DNA of 64,000 nt, taken from NCBI RefSeq assembly GCF_026151205.1, contig NC_087078.1, positions 11,170,175-11,234,174 on the forward strand, written 5' to 3'. The notes beneath the pieces are model-generated. The model was not told the DNA's origin and ran no database searches. It saw only the letters and a program-made list of their open reading frames with translations. The position numbers and the translations under genes were made by a program. Below, one piece after another: positions 19,966 to 32,144 of this stretch. The stretch is from Bolinopsis microptera (lineage: Eukaryota; Ctenophora; Tentaculata; Lobata; Bolinopsidae). Each line of letters opens with the position of its first letter. The first letter of the stretch is position 1.

Positions 19966-20038
19966 GTATAATGTGTTTATTATCTGTACAATTAGGTTAC
20001 CAGTCACAAATTCCAACTGCTCTCTACTTGTTCCGCAG

Positions 20039-20140
20039 AAGCAATATTAAGAGGTGCAAGGATCTCAAAGGAACTTTTAACCGAATTCACAATCAAAAGG
20101 TCGTCTGGTCGTATGTGATTTGCCTTGAGTCACAGCAAAG
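20039..20140 (+). CDS. Candidate internal exon, protein unknown
   Basis: Acceptor CTACTTGTTCCGCAG and donor CAAAG|GTATGTG bound 102 bases with one open frame: SNIKRCKDLKGTFNRIHNQK then VVWSYVICLESQQ. A tandem copy 690 bp upstream keeps both splice sites, which is why I count it as an exon. I do not recognise the domain; partner exons were not found. Confidence 0.4.
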
Positions 20141-22166
20141 GTATGTGTTTATTAGTATTACCTGTTTATTACCTGTCCTAGTCCTAGTCCTACATGACAG
20201 ACTGCAGTAATCTAATTGTCCAGGTAACACAAATTCCAACTGCTCTGATCTACTTGATAAACAAAAACGTACGACAATACTACAATTCCAACTGCCGATG
20301 ATTCTTTCAAAGAAGTTTCTAATAAAACTGTAAAACAGTAAACTCAGTGCCAACAATTTAAAATGAAATTAAATAAATCGCGTTACGACATTTGATTGTT
20401 AATTGTCCTGAGAAATCAATTGGATATTTTAATTCGAAATAAGCTTTTCGGTTTTCCGAATTCTTTAAAAACATGTTTTTCTGGGAACCAATTTTCTCTA
20501 CGTTTCATGGCCATGCTACCTTGTTCATTATTAGCAGAAAATATTTGTTCGGACATTTATATAATTACATAAACATAAAATAAAATATTTACAGCAGTTT
20601 CTTAAACCGTTTCCAGATAACCCACCTGTGAGCAATTACAGCTGCCCTAATGGAAATTCTTTGCTGGACTGGAGTATGAATAAGGCAGCAGCGATGCTGC
20701 AAGGGCGGTCGAACTATTCGATGACCCAGTAGAGGAATCTACGAATCTCTCCAAAGTATCCAAAGTAAGTAAATACATTGAATGTCATTGTTGCCTCTTT
20801 GTTAATTCGCAGAGCAACGCGACCATCTGGAAGTGGAAGGGTTGACATCGTCAATCAAAATCTCATAATCATATAGCTAGAAGTAGAATGAAAGGTAAAT
20901 ATTAAAACGAATTGGCCCTATAGCACTTAGCAACACCCCGGAGGAGTTAATAACACAAAATGCCGACACGCTTATAAATATAAGGTTATATATTAGAATA
21001 ACCCCTCGTGCTAAAGCAAGTCGGCGATATTTTCATATAAATATTAATAATTCCTCGTGCTTCGCACTTAAAATTATTATCAACTTTACCGCGGGCAGTC
21101 CCGTCTGTCGATTGCAGACAGAAAACACTTTTATATGTCATAGTCATACTCATAGTCATACTCATATAGTCATATAGTCATATACTCATATAGTCATATA
21201 CTCATATAGTCATATAGTCATATACTCATAGTCATACTCATATAGTCATACTCATATAAGTATACCCTCATTCTTCACTAATTTCAACATCTGACGTTTT
21301 CTTATAGTTATGCACTCATAATAAATGTTAGCTAAGTGTTCATAGTGTCATGATATGTAATGTTTTTTGGAGGTCCAATTGAGACTCTTAGATAATGTTC
21401 CTATCCTGACATTACATGAATAATAAACACTGACCACTGTATAAACATCAAATAATTGTTCTGGCGGGATTCTAGAATGTAGAAATCGAATTAACCCGGA
21501 GAAACGGCTCGCCCGGCAATCAACGTTCATGGTTGCGTCTCGAGATATGTTCTTAGTTGTACAAATTGAAATACAATTTTTATCTAATTTTAAAGTTTTA
21601 AGCGACGTCGGTTTGTCGTGACGGTTTCATTTGATTGCTCTTTATAGTTTATTAGCACAATAATGATGTTGATTTTTTCGAATGAAGGTTCATTTTCGAA
21701 ATTTTTGATATTTTCAATTTGATTGGATCGAGTCAAATTGTTTTAATTGCGTTGTGTTGGGACATTTGAATTACATAATATGTCCTGACAGACTAGAATG
21801 AATGGTGGCAGTGTGCTGTCTGCAAAGTTATAAGTCTAATCAAACATAGAAATGGCCATGAAGCCTAAACGTTTCCACACTGTAGTATGTCGGACAAATG
21901 TATTATATCAGACATTCACATTAGGGGACATGGGCACAAACATGCAAAGATACGCGTACGTGTCCAAACTCCAGGAACCAAAATTGAATTCCTATTTAAC
22001 TATCGTCACAGACTAAAGGAGACAAATGGAAGCCAGCAATCGAATCATCCCATTACATGGATTTAAATTCAAGGAGCGGTTTTGTGATTGGACAGTGTGT
22101 CCATGTTCCAATCCAAATAAGACATGTAATTTAAGTGAACAATCTTGGAATCCCATGTTTACTCTA
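20141..22166. other. Gene-free stretch
   Basis: It contains a diverged piece of the hAT internal repeat (about 20470-20555), a fragment at 20700-20745 (GGTCGAACTATTCGATGACC) found inverted at 35003-35045, and an AT-rich minisatellite (21135-21262). No exon was recognised. Confidence 0.55.
21135..21262. repeat. Compound minisatellite of CATAGTCATA / CATATAGT
   Basis: Dense repetition of CATAGTCATACTCATA and CATATAGTCATATACT in varying order over about 125 bp. Confidence 0.85.
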
Positions 22167-22300
22167 CTAGTGGGCAGTGGTGTTGCCTGTTATAAGGGTA
22201 TGATCAGAAGATCCAGGGTTCAAATTTCCCGGTGTCATATAGTCTAAGGAGATAGGTAGCTAAAGATTTATAAATAGAGTAAAACGGAATTTTGATTCGA
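22167..22300 (+). mobile_element. tRNA-derived SINE
   Basis: A tRNA-like head: box A-like TGGGCAGTGGTG and box B-like GGTTCAAATTTCC, with GATCAGAAGATC between. The body continues AGTCTAAGGAGATAGGTAGC, matching the body of the SINE at 35115-35290. The head does not fold to a full acceptor stem, so it is not a working tRNA. Confidence 0.6.
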
Positions 22301-22450
22301 TCTCGATTTAAAGTTTAAAGGACACAAATATTTGCAGCCTCACGATCAGTTTTAATTTTATAGCGGTCTCATGAAGTTCTAGAGTTCAGGCATTATATTG
22401 TTAAAGTTTAGCTCCGATTATATTACTCTTTGCAGACACTCTCGCCCGTA

Positions 22451-22860
<410 letters not shown>

Positions 22861-23729
22861 CTATCTAAGCTGATAATTGTTGGTTAACAAAATTGTAGAC
22901 AAAATTGCAGACTCAAGGGAAATTGATTCAACTACAGGTTTTTAACTGTTTTTGTGTTCTTGTGTTCTTGTACTGCAACCTAAACGTGTATTATACAGGT
23001 TGAATTTCATGTTTAATTCCTGTTTAATTCCTGTTTACAGGCATGTATATCAATAGCTGTTCCATCTTTCTTATTCAATCAACAAGTATATTTCTTACAG
23101 TTCTCTTATTATAGTGCTGCCCCAGTCTCACAGCCCACAGGTCACCTAAACTAAACTATTATTATTAAGCTATTAAATGTTTTATTTATTGCTTTAATCT
23201 TTTCTTCTTATTCTCCATCGAATGCTCCTTGACTTTCATACGGTTATCAAAGCTCTAGTCTATCTTCAATCTAATGCCAACTCTTGCTCTAGTGGTAGTG
23301 GTACGTGTTTCTTAATACATGAGTTGATAAGTTGATTCAATACAAAGGTCATGTGATACGACGTAGAGAAATAATAGCGCTTTTTTACTCTTTAAAAATG
23401 TTTTTGATATGCAACCTTCTATAATTCTCATGGTGTCCTGGTGAAAGACGAAGTCCGGAATTTCCACTTGCCAAGTTCTTGCTGGTGGCCAGTGGTCTCC
23501 ACTAACAGAGTGACCACTATCTTCTAATCTTCCACGCGTGACACGTCGTAGACCGATAGCTATCATGCTTCTTACATAAATATCTCAAACTGTTCCACTT
23601 TGCTTACTAACAAAAAGATATGGCTATTAGAGCACTTTGATCCACTCAACTCTTATAACAGGTCGCGACTAAATCTTTAAAGATTGACATCGTAATCAAT
23701 GGTGGAAATAAGTATAAATACATCCCAAT
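22861..23729. other. Gene-free stretch
   Basis: It carries the tandem AATTCCTGTTT motif (23012-23038, inverse of 1368-1400). A minus-strand open frame of 84 codons (23312-23566) has normal composition but no family I know. Confidence 0.5.
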
Positions 23730-24249
23730 TTTTTGAGAGTTACTCATAAATTTATGGTCGATTTCCGATTCACGCATCGACAGCTTCAAGAATGATCACG
23801 GTATAGATTACCCAATCTATATTTATTGACTGCAGATTCGGCTAGCTGCAAAATATGATTTACTTGACTTGCAAGTGCAACGTCACGATTTTTCGATTCT
23901 TTGTTACCCTCAGATCAGTAAATCACATACTAACGCGTAAGAAAATGCTGCGTGAGGGCGCCATGTGTCAGGGATTTAACTTTCATACTTTTTTGAGAGT
24001 TACTCATAAATTTATGGTCGATTTCCGATTCACGCATCGACAGCTTCAAGAATGATCACGGTATAGATTACCCAATCTATATTTATTGACTGCAGATTCG
24101 GCTAGCTGCAAAATATGATTTACTTGACTTGCAAGTGCAACGTCACGATTTTTCGATTCTTTGTTACCCTCAGATCAGTAAATCACATACTAACGCGTGA
24201 GAAAATGCTGCGTGAGGGCGCCATGTGTCAGGGATTGAACTATCATCCT
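23730..24249. repeat. Near-perfect tandem duplication, 260-bp unit
   Basis: Units 23730-23989 and 23990-24249 both start TTTTTTGAGAGTTACTCATA and end with CATGTGTCAGGGATT, differing at only a few bases. The first 45 bases occur again, inverted, at 18003-18045, so the unit belongs to a dispersed repeat and its duplication is recent. Confidence 0.95.
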
Positions 24250-24771
24250 TATTTATTTTATTTTCATTATTATTTGCTGTTTACTTGCGCTGCAGCATGG
24301 CCATCAACTGAAATTACCACCCTTATGCCTTACTTCGGACAACCATGGCTACATAGTTACGCTGTAACCGGCACTTACAGGAAACCAAAGGATAAAGTAC
24401 TATTACTAAGGCCAGCGACGGTCAGGGACAAAATGAAATCGCAGCATGTGCGGGATCGCGATTTTTCCCATTTTGTAGCCCTATATATTTTGAGCATCCT
24501 TGCCACAGATTTTTTGAGTTAAGTATTTTGTTTGGTCATCTATAACCTCTGTACCAGCCGGCCTGTACCAACCCTGTCCCGGCACGATTTGTTGTATAAC
24601 TCCGAGTCATATGAACTTAGTGATTTCGTGATAGTCGACCAATATGGCCAGGACTTATTTTCAATATTTTTACGATTCCCTGTTTTATTAAGTTCATGAC
24701 GTGCTTATTACCATCAGTATCACTGCTTGTAGTTCATATTTTTTCTTTAGCATAGATTCCCTTCCTCATTG

Positions 24772-24816
24772 CTTTAACCGTGCCTTAACCGTGCCTTAAC
24801 CGTGCCTTAACCGTGT
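24772..24816. repeat. 11-bp tandem repeat TGCCTTAACCG x4
   Basis: Four units, almost perfect, about 220 bp upstream of the carbonic anhydrase start. Confidence 0.85.
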
Positions 24817-25033
24817 TATGCCACACTACCGAATTGCCCATTTTTCAAACATGAAGCGGATAAGCGACATTATCTGTGCTCAACGGTTAACAGAAACCGA
24901 AGCAAAGCTATTATATTGTTCAAACGATAAATTATCCTAATTTGTATAACAATTAAATTTCATTCATAACTTTCCATGTTTTGCAGCATATTTCAATCAA
25001 ATTTTTAACCCCATTCCTTTTAGTTTTCAAGCA

Positions 25034-25990
25034 ATGAAGTTGTTGCTACTTGTCGGGGCTGTGCTAACAGTGGGCTGGGCTGCTGACGGTGCATACTCCT
25101 ACGATGATCAGGCAGCTTGGGGCGGAGTTTGTACCACTGGTAAACACCAGTCTCCAATAGACATAAACAAGGTAACGGACACCGTTTACTACGGCTCAAT
25201 GATTTCATCTTTCGGCGAGGAAGTAAAAATTGAAAAGAAAACGGAGGGTCTGATGACCGTTCAATGGGACCTCACGGACACCCCTATATTCAAGAACTTT
25301 CCAGATGACTGGCCGGTGGGTCAAACCAAGGGTCTTCAGGGTCTTCAAATGCATGTCCACTGGGGAAAGACGAGAACGTATGGGTCAGAGCACAGGCTGA
25401 ACGGGAAACAATACGACGGAGAAATACACCTGGTCACAAGGAACCTCGACCAGGACGACGAGAACGCAAGCGATTACTACGCCGTGTTGGGAGTCTTCAT
25501 TGAAGCGGTAGACGAAGGTTTTGACCTTGATATCGACGAAGACGCGGACCAATATATATCAGGAATGGTATCCGGCAGAAACGACGCTGTAGACCTGGAT
25601 GTGCTGTTTGGACAGCAAGGAACAAATAAACATAAAAATAGCGTGTTCACCTACGAGGGAAGTTTGACGACACCTGGTTGTGATGAGAAGGTATTCTGGC
25701 AGGTTCTGGAGAAACCGGTTCTGCTTTCATCATCTTACTTCGACGGAATCCGGGAGGAACTAGAAACGGTCGAGTATAACCACAGGGATATTCAGGAGCT
25801 GAACGGTCGACACATCACACACCGTCTCCTAAACCAACTGCATACTTCTGAAGGTGGTCAGTCTGATTCATTTTGCAAAGTTGACTGTCAGGCTGCACAG
25901 CAGACGTGCATGGGGGCCATGAGTGGTACTGCTGCAACATCTCTCCCTTCACTCGCTCTTCTCTTCGCAGCACTGGTCTATCTCATGTAG
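25034..25990 (+). CDS. Secreted, probably GPI-anchored alpha carbonic anhydrase
   Basis: 318 codons without introns. Residues 1-19 are a signal peptide (MKLLLLVGAVLTVGWAADG). The alpha-CA fold follows: GKHQSPIDI (37-45), LQMHVHWG with zinc ligands H107 and H109, GSEHRLNG (E119), EIHLV with zinc ligand H132, and SLTTPGC with the catalytic Thr and Cys216, which should pair with Cys33 as in secreted family members. The usual NGH motif with the proton-shuttle His is not visible (TEGLMTVQWDL stands there), so catalysis may be slower. After the domain come three Cys (281, 285, 292), a small-residue stretch and a hydrophobic tail (SLALLFAALVYLM), which fits a GPI anchor signal. A pyrimidine-rich acceptor (CATTCCTTTTAG, ending 25023) lies 10 bases before the ATG, so a 5' untranslated exon or a trans-spliced leader may join there. 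The reaction is CO2 hydration to bicarbonate at the cell surface. Confidence 0.95.
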   Translation: MKLLLLVGAVLTVGWAADGAYSYDDQAAWGGVCTTGKHQSPIDINKVTDTVYYGSMISSFGEEVKIEKKTEGLMTVQWDLTDTPIFKNFPDDWPVGQTKGLQGLQMHVHWGKTRTYGSEHRLNGKQYDGEIHLVTRNLDQDDENASDYYAVLGVFIEAVDEGFDLDIDEDADQYISGMVSGRNDAVDLDVLFGQQGTNKHKNSVFTYEGSLTTPGCDEKVFWQVLEKPVLLSSSYFDGIREELETVEYNHRDIQELNGRHITHRLLNQLHTSEGGQSDSFCKVDCQAAQQTCMGAMSGTAATSLPSLALLFAALVYLM

Positions 25991-26120
25991 ACTACAAAGA
26001 ACACTATTTTCCATTTTTAGATACAGTAACTCTTTTTTAGATATAGTAACTCTTCACTGATGTAATTTTAAATAAGAAAAGACTAAGCGTGATTTTCCGG
26101 CCGTGATGGACAAATGCTTT

Positions 26121-26126
26121 AATAAA
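26121..26126 (+). terminator. Polyadenylation signal AATAAA of the carbonic anhydrase gene
   Basis: AATAAA lies 131 bases after the stop codon, the first such hexamer on this strand downstream. A MITE begins 12 bases after it. Confidence 0.6.
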
Positions 26127-26137
26127 GTTAAAGTTTA

Positions 26138-26299
26138 GGGGTCGTTCACATATTACGTAATCACTTTTTGACCATTTTTAACCCTCCTCCCCCCTCCGTA
26201 ATCAGTTTTACACATAGCTATTGTATCTAAATTACACTAGCGTAATCATTTGGAACCCCCTTCCCCCCTCGGCTGATTACCTAATGTGTAATCGACCCC
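26138..26299. mobile_element. PIF/Harbinger-type MITE, copy 1
   Basis: 162 bp with ends GGGGTCGTTCACATATTACG and ...AATCGACCCC, flanked by TTA on both sides (26135-26137 and 26300-26302). A 3-bp TTA or TAA duplication with G-rich ends is the Harbinger signature. It shares its interior (TAGCTATT..., GTAATCA) with copy 2 at 58372. Confidence 0.8.
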
Positions 26300-29200
26300 T
26301 TACCGACCGATTCTTGGTATATTGTTGATCTGATTACGGATATCATATTCTGTCCGGTGTGACACGTCCGGTTCTATCAGGAATGTTGTTGGACAAGCTA
26401 ATGGTACATAAAGTTATTATCCTTATTACCGCTAAAGGGCCGCTAATCCTATAAAAGACTTGCCCAGTGCGAGCTCTGCACTCGTAATGTCACATGCGCG
26501 TCTACAAAAACATTTTCGCGCGATACGTTTTGATAACAAGTTAATTCTTCCTGTTTGTCACAATTTCGGCCGCGCGCTGCACAACATAACACATTATAAT
26601 GTAAAAATAAACGCGCGTCAAACTTTCAAATCATGAATTAATTCATCTTCAATCTTGTATGATAAATTATAACAGCAACTAATGAACAAAATATTCGAAT
26701 TAAAAAACTTTAAACTTCAAGGTTCAAATTTTATCACAGTTCATGTTAAGTTTCAAATTTAAAATGTTTTATTTTAAAGATCATTATGACTACCGCGCGC
26801 GGGTAATAACTGATAATCATCAAATTCTGATGACCGAAGAGTTTATTTTCAAATTTTTTTAACCGATGATCATTGATCCAGAATATTGGCGTCTAAAATA
26901 TGAAGTATGTTTATGCATTATACATTATATGTTATACAGGATTTTCTGCACTGCTCGAGGCCTCAAAGTCGTCAAACGAAAGTGAAACCTATACTAAAAG
27001 TAAATTGACTCTTTACTACTAAATGACCACTAAATTGGGTAATGTAATGGCCATAAGAACTTTAAATGTTCTAAATAGTAAATTAAAGCTATTTGGTTTA
27101 ATTGTTAATATCTTTTCATGTTTCAACTTTAAAAAATTTAAAATGTTCATTTTAAATTTTTCTTTCCACTTTCGAGGTTTTACTTTTAGGAAATTACAAA
27201 CAACAAAGGAAATCTATTAAATAGATTAATACATTAAATTAATCCGCACTTGCTTTGTACTAGTTGTAATAAAATAATTGTTTTTAAAAAGTTATTCAGT
27301 CAAAATATTATTACGCGCGCGCAAGCATTTTACAATTTAAATTTACAATTTAATGGTATTATATTGTCAATTAGGGACTATTTTTGGTAAAAATTTGTGA
27401 AATACTTGTCAATAAAACCAATTGAAATTTGGTGAGCGAGAAAGAAGTTTCGAGCAAGTTTTGAAGGTGATCAAGATGGAATAACTAACAGTACATTTTT
27501 CGCGGTGACGCCATATATCATATATATACGTACGGCTGCAGACAGATCTGATATGAGATCGAGCGCTATATATTATCTTCTCCTATGATTGTAAGAAAAT
27601 GTCGATTGTTGCTATCGTCTGTTGATTGTGAGTTGATGTCTCGCTCCCTGCTGTTCAAATAATATAGTTGAGATATCTTCTTAAAATTTTGCCGATTTGC
27701 TATCGCTCAACTGATTTCTGATCTTATCATGCAATGACAAATGTTTGCACATACACATTTTCTTTCAGCATCTTTTATTCCTTGACACAATTTTAAAATT
27801 ATAATTTTATTATTTTATATATATGTATTGTCCATAACTAGGGTGGCCTGCGCCCTGCTAACAGAACCATGATCTGCCTTGATTCATCCTTCAGCACAGA
27901 GAAAAGCTCCTTTTTTATACATTATGATTACAGAGGATCTGATATTTAGATATATATTGTTGTGCTGTAAAAACTTACTTTATTTATTTATTTATTTATT
28001 ATTCCAAAGTTGTACCTAATGGCTAGGGCGTCATTGAATTCTTGCTTGTTGAGACAGAATCCAAATGATTTGATTTATTCCCTATAATTCTGAATTACAT
28101 ATTTTGATTTAATCATCACCCCAAGAAGAAGACATGTTTATGTATCCAGATTTTGCTAAGAAAGCTCTCATAGATCATTCTAAGAATCTTCTATGTTCTA
28201 AATCAAAGATGGTCATATGAAGGTTTGTTAAGTATTTCTTTATTGGACTTTTTATTGGATCTTAAACATTTATACAAGGTTTTCACATGATCTTGACTGG
28301 TAGAAATATAGATAAGCCCATAGGTAAAGTACAATTTTACAATTTGAGTAAAATACAATTTTTATTTTCCACAGAAGAATCAATACATGTTGAATTATAA
28401 ATATCCGATAATTTCATTAATAATCATAAAAAGTTGCTTTGTAAAAGCAACTTATACATAAGCAACTTATATTTACAAAATAATACCAAATTTCAGCCTG
28501 GAACGAAACGAATGAAGAGACCGAAATGAATGAAGAAGATCTTTTCAGGTAATTAAATAACTGTGCTAAATATGTGATGAGGGTTTGTAGATGTTTAATA
28601 ACCATGCTTCACTTTTGGACAATTTCTCGATTAAACAAGAAATTCAAGTTAAAACAATGATCGTAATGTGAATCAGGACCCTTATTATTTGTTAAGGGCA
28701 CTGCAATGAATTTGAATTCCATGGCACTTAGATAGTGAACGTGAAATGACTAGTAACTAGAAAGTGTAGCACAGCAATGCCTTCAATCTTAACTGCTCAT
28801 GTTAGGAAAATTCTTTAGTTAGTTTATGTCATAACACTGTGCCAAGGCCAGCTTTAACATCTAGGACTGTAATATTGAAAAAGCTGAATTGTGTGACTAA
28901 CCTGATCCTGTTCTAAGTGCAGAAAATGTCTCAGAATATGCCCAAAATGAGCAAAAGTCAATGATTTGGCAAAAGTTTGGTAGAATTAAGATGAATTAGG
29001 TAATCTTCATCTAAACTCTAGATAATTCAGCTAAAAGTCATAGTTGAAAGAATGATCTGCGAACTTTTTTCTGATTGTTGTCACGATGGACAAAAATACC
29101 GACAATAGCATTTATATGTTCATCGAGAAAATTTTGTACATACCATCGATATTTGAAGTATTGAACCGGATTTAAGTTAGTCATAGTAGGTTATCATAAC

Positions 29201-30660
29201 ATTGACATTGCTTACAAAGCACCAATTTCATGTGGTTTATCATTGGTACATGCCTAAAACAAGAAGTCATTTTAAGGTGGATAATGACACACAGTTCAAC
29301 CAAATTATGTCAACAAAAAGGCACCCACTCCCTTGAACAATATTCTAAACTTCCATTTTGATAAATGAGTAAGTCACTTTCTGTTGATTTCCAGATGTCA
29401 GCTTCTGGTTCAGATACAAAACTTAGAATTGAACCAAAATGTGCCTGAGATGCATGTTTAATGGCCACCAGATTTTTGCCAAATGTACATGTACAAAAAT
29501 GTACAAAATATGTCTTTTCCTGTTCCGTTTCCAGGGATTTCCGATTTTGTACATTTTTTAAGACCATTAATGTACATGGCCATCAGATTTTTGCCAAATG
29601 TACGCTAAATTAGTGTACAAAAATGTAGTTGGACCCCCCCTCCCCCCCCCCCCCCCTAGATAACTAATCAGTCCGATGTGTATTTTGGGCAATCCATCTG
29701 GCTATGTGCATTATGCAAGTTGCAACGTCAAGTTTGTTCCCACTCGCAAGAGAGTTTGGCAATCTACCGTGCAAACCTCTTAAGCCCAATATGTTTTGAC
29801 CATTTCTTTGCTTGGATATATAACTTAAATCCTTCTCCAATTATGAATATAGATAGATTTAAATTTTACCCTTTGTCTGGTTCCGGTTAGTTTTTGTCGG
29901 TCACCTGAATTTAAATTCCTCAAGTTTGAATATAATATGCTTGTTAGTCCTCATGTCATCAGACTTAAGAGTAATGAAATGGGGGGGGGGGGGGGGAACC
30001 TCATTTTACCTCATTCGGGCAGCCAAAAAGGCAAAATTGGGATGAGGTAAAATGAGGTAAATTAATCTAGTATTCTGAGCCTTTTTAAGAGACAAAAAAG
30101 GTTTATTCGAAGTCATTACAGTATAATTCGAGGCTGTGCATGGTCTCCCATGATATTTAATGGTTTATTAGGGGTGATGTGGTCCCTGGGAAGGGGCATT
30201 CCCAGTTTAATCTACTTACTCTCTAAACTTGGGGTAAATAAAACTTCGCATTATAATTATTATTTATGAAAAGAAAATTGAACATTTCAATTTCCATGAT
30301 CCATTAGGATATTGTTAATAGCACTTGCTAAGTTTTGTAAAAGAATTAGCAATAACTTTAGTGTCACTTTGGCAGTTGCCAATTTATGGGGATATTTCCG
30401 CATTGCATGACATGGACCATTTAAATAATATCTTAATTTGATATTGCGATTATCGAGTCACTCTGAAACAAATTTTGTCTAACTAGACCAAATGTAAACA
30501 ACAGTTGTGCATGGAACTGGATTGGATATCTACATGAATTTAGTCGAAATTGCATAGTAAAAGGTCATTTCATAATAAATTACTCATATAAACTCATACT
30601 TAATACAATTCTAAGTTCTTATGTACATGTTAAATGTTCATGATTCGCTGTAGAATAAAG
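26300..30660. other. Long AT-rich gene-free stretch
   Basis: No exon could be supported on either strand. Small structures: a hairpin at about 28432-28455 (AAGTTGCTTT / AAAGCAACTT), a diverged repeat of GGCCA.CAGATTTTTGCCAA at about 29463 and 29578, a C tract (29634-29656), a G tract (29981-29996), and next to it an inverted repeat CCTCATTTTACCTCAT (29999-30014 with 30042-30057). Homopolymer lengths are uncertain. Confidence 0.55.
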
Positions 30661-32144
30661 GGCGGTTCACAAAACCACTTTTCGTTCAAATAATTAGATA
30701 TCACCTCTAATTAGTTGCTCTATAGGGTCAGGAAAAACCAAAAAAATGTTTATGTCTCTACGGTTTCGTATAATACTGACTTGGGCCACGCTTATATTTT
30801 TCACCAATTTTTAACAGGTAAAATTTTCTAAATTCTAAATCGTCAATTTAGTCACGAATGAGTATGGAAGGGGTTCTAAATGCAAATGTGTGCTCCTCTA
30901 ATATAAACAGTAGGAAATGATTAACTTTAGTCGAGGTTTCAGGTCTCTACAATGTCGGGAAGTTCCTGCAGGAATTTGTGCATTGCGCTGAAGCGCAAGA
31001 TTGACTGCGCCAAAATCGAAGGTCGTAGAGACATGAGACCTTGACTAAAGTTAACCATTTCATACCATAGCTATAAGAGTATGCCACTTTCAGAGTCATG
31101 AACACACTCCTACAGCTCTTAATCGTCAATTATATGAATTTTACCAGTTAAAATATATCATCTTTAACTGATATCAATTTAGTTTAACACTGTTAGTTTT
31201 AAAAAAGAACATAATACTTCACGAAATGATTACTTCATAGCTCGTCACTAACTGGATCAGCATAACATGACTAACAACTAACGAGGTCCAGTGATCTCTT
31301 GCTGATACGTCAAGACAGGATCAGTAAATAACTATAAATATCGAACAAAATTAGCTTAGAAATTACTGAGTACAAATGCCTTCTTCACTACTAACTCTTT
31401 GGCCTCATCTTTTTAAATCACTTATTCCCTCTGAAACAAGATAATGCTTAGGACTAGGAGGATTGAGGAACTTAGTTAACTTCTTGTATGATTCGGTAAG
31501 AGGAAAATTCCTTAGTAAGCTAACATTCTTTTGTAGGATGTTACCACTTATCATATCTGTTATCCATTATATATTCTCATATTGTGTGTTAGTTTGGTGT
31601 GAGGTATCATTTTCTCTTTTAAAACTAACAGTGTTAAACTAAATTGATATCAGTAAAAGATGATATATTTTAACAAGTAAAATTCATATAATTGACGATT
31701 AAGAGCTGTAGGAGTGTGTTCATGACTCTGAAAGTGGCATACTCTTATAGCTATGGTATGAAATGGTTAACTTTAGTCAAGGTCTCTACGACCTTCGCTT
31801 TTGGCGCTGTGAATCTTGCGCTTCAAGCGCACTGCGAAAATTCCTGCAGGAACTTCCCGACATTGTAGAGACCTGAGACCTCGATTAAAGTTAACTATTT
31901 CCTACTGTTTATATTAGAGGAGCACACATTTAGAACTCCTTCCATAATCCTTCGTGACTAAATTGACGATTTAGAGAATTTTACCCGTTTAAAATTGGTG
32001 AAAAATATGGGCGTGGCCTAAGTCAGTATTATACGAAACCGTAGAGACACAAACATTTTTTTGGTTGTTCCTGACCCTATAATAGAGCAACTAATTAGAG
32101 GTGATATCTAATTATTTGAACGAAAAGTGGTTTTGTGAACCGCC
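30661..32144. mobile_element. Foldback element with inverted arms of about 540 bp
   Basis: The left arm starts GGCGGTTCACAAAACCACTT at 30661 and the right arm is its complement ending at 32144. The arms stay alignable to about 31200 and 31614 (shared ACTAACAGTGTTAAACTAAA, CTGCAGGAACTTCCCGAC and many more). The unpaired centre is about 410 bp. Arms differ by scattered substitutions and small indels, so it is not an assembly mirror. No transposase frame and no clear target duplication were found. Transcription would give a long hairpin RNA. Confidence 0.9.

Noticed and set aside
23312-23566. 84-codon minus-strand frame (GDHWPPARTWQVEIPDFV)
   Set aside because: Looks protein-like but no domain or splice sites could be tied to it.
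27023-27220. 65-codon Phe/Lys/Leu-rich frame
   Set aside because: Composition follows the AT-rich DNA; no motif or splice context.
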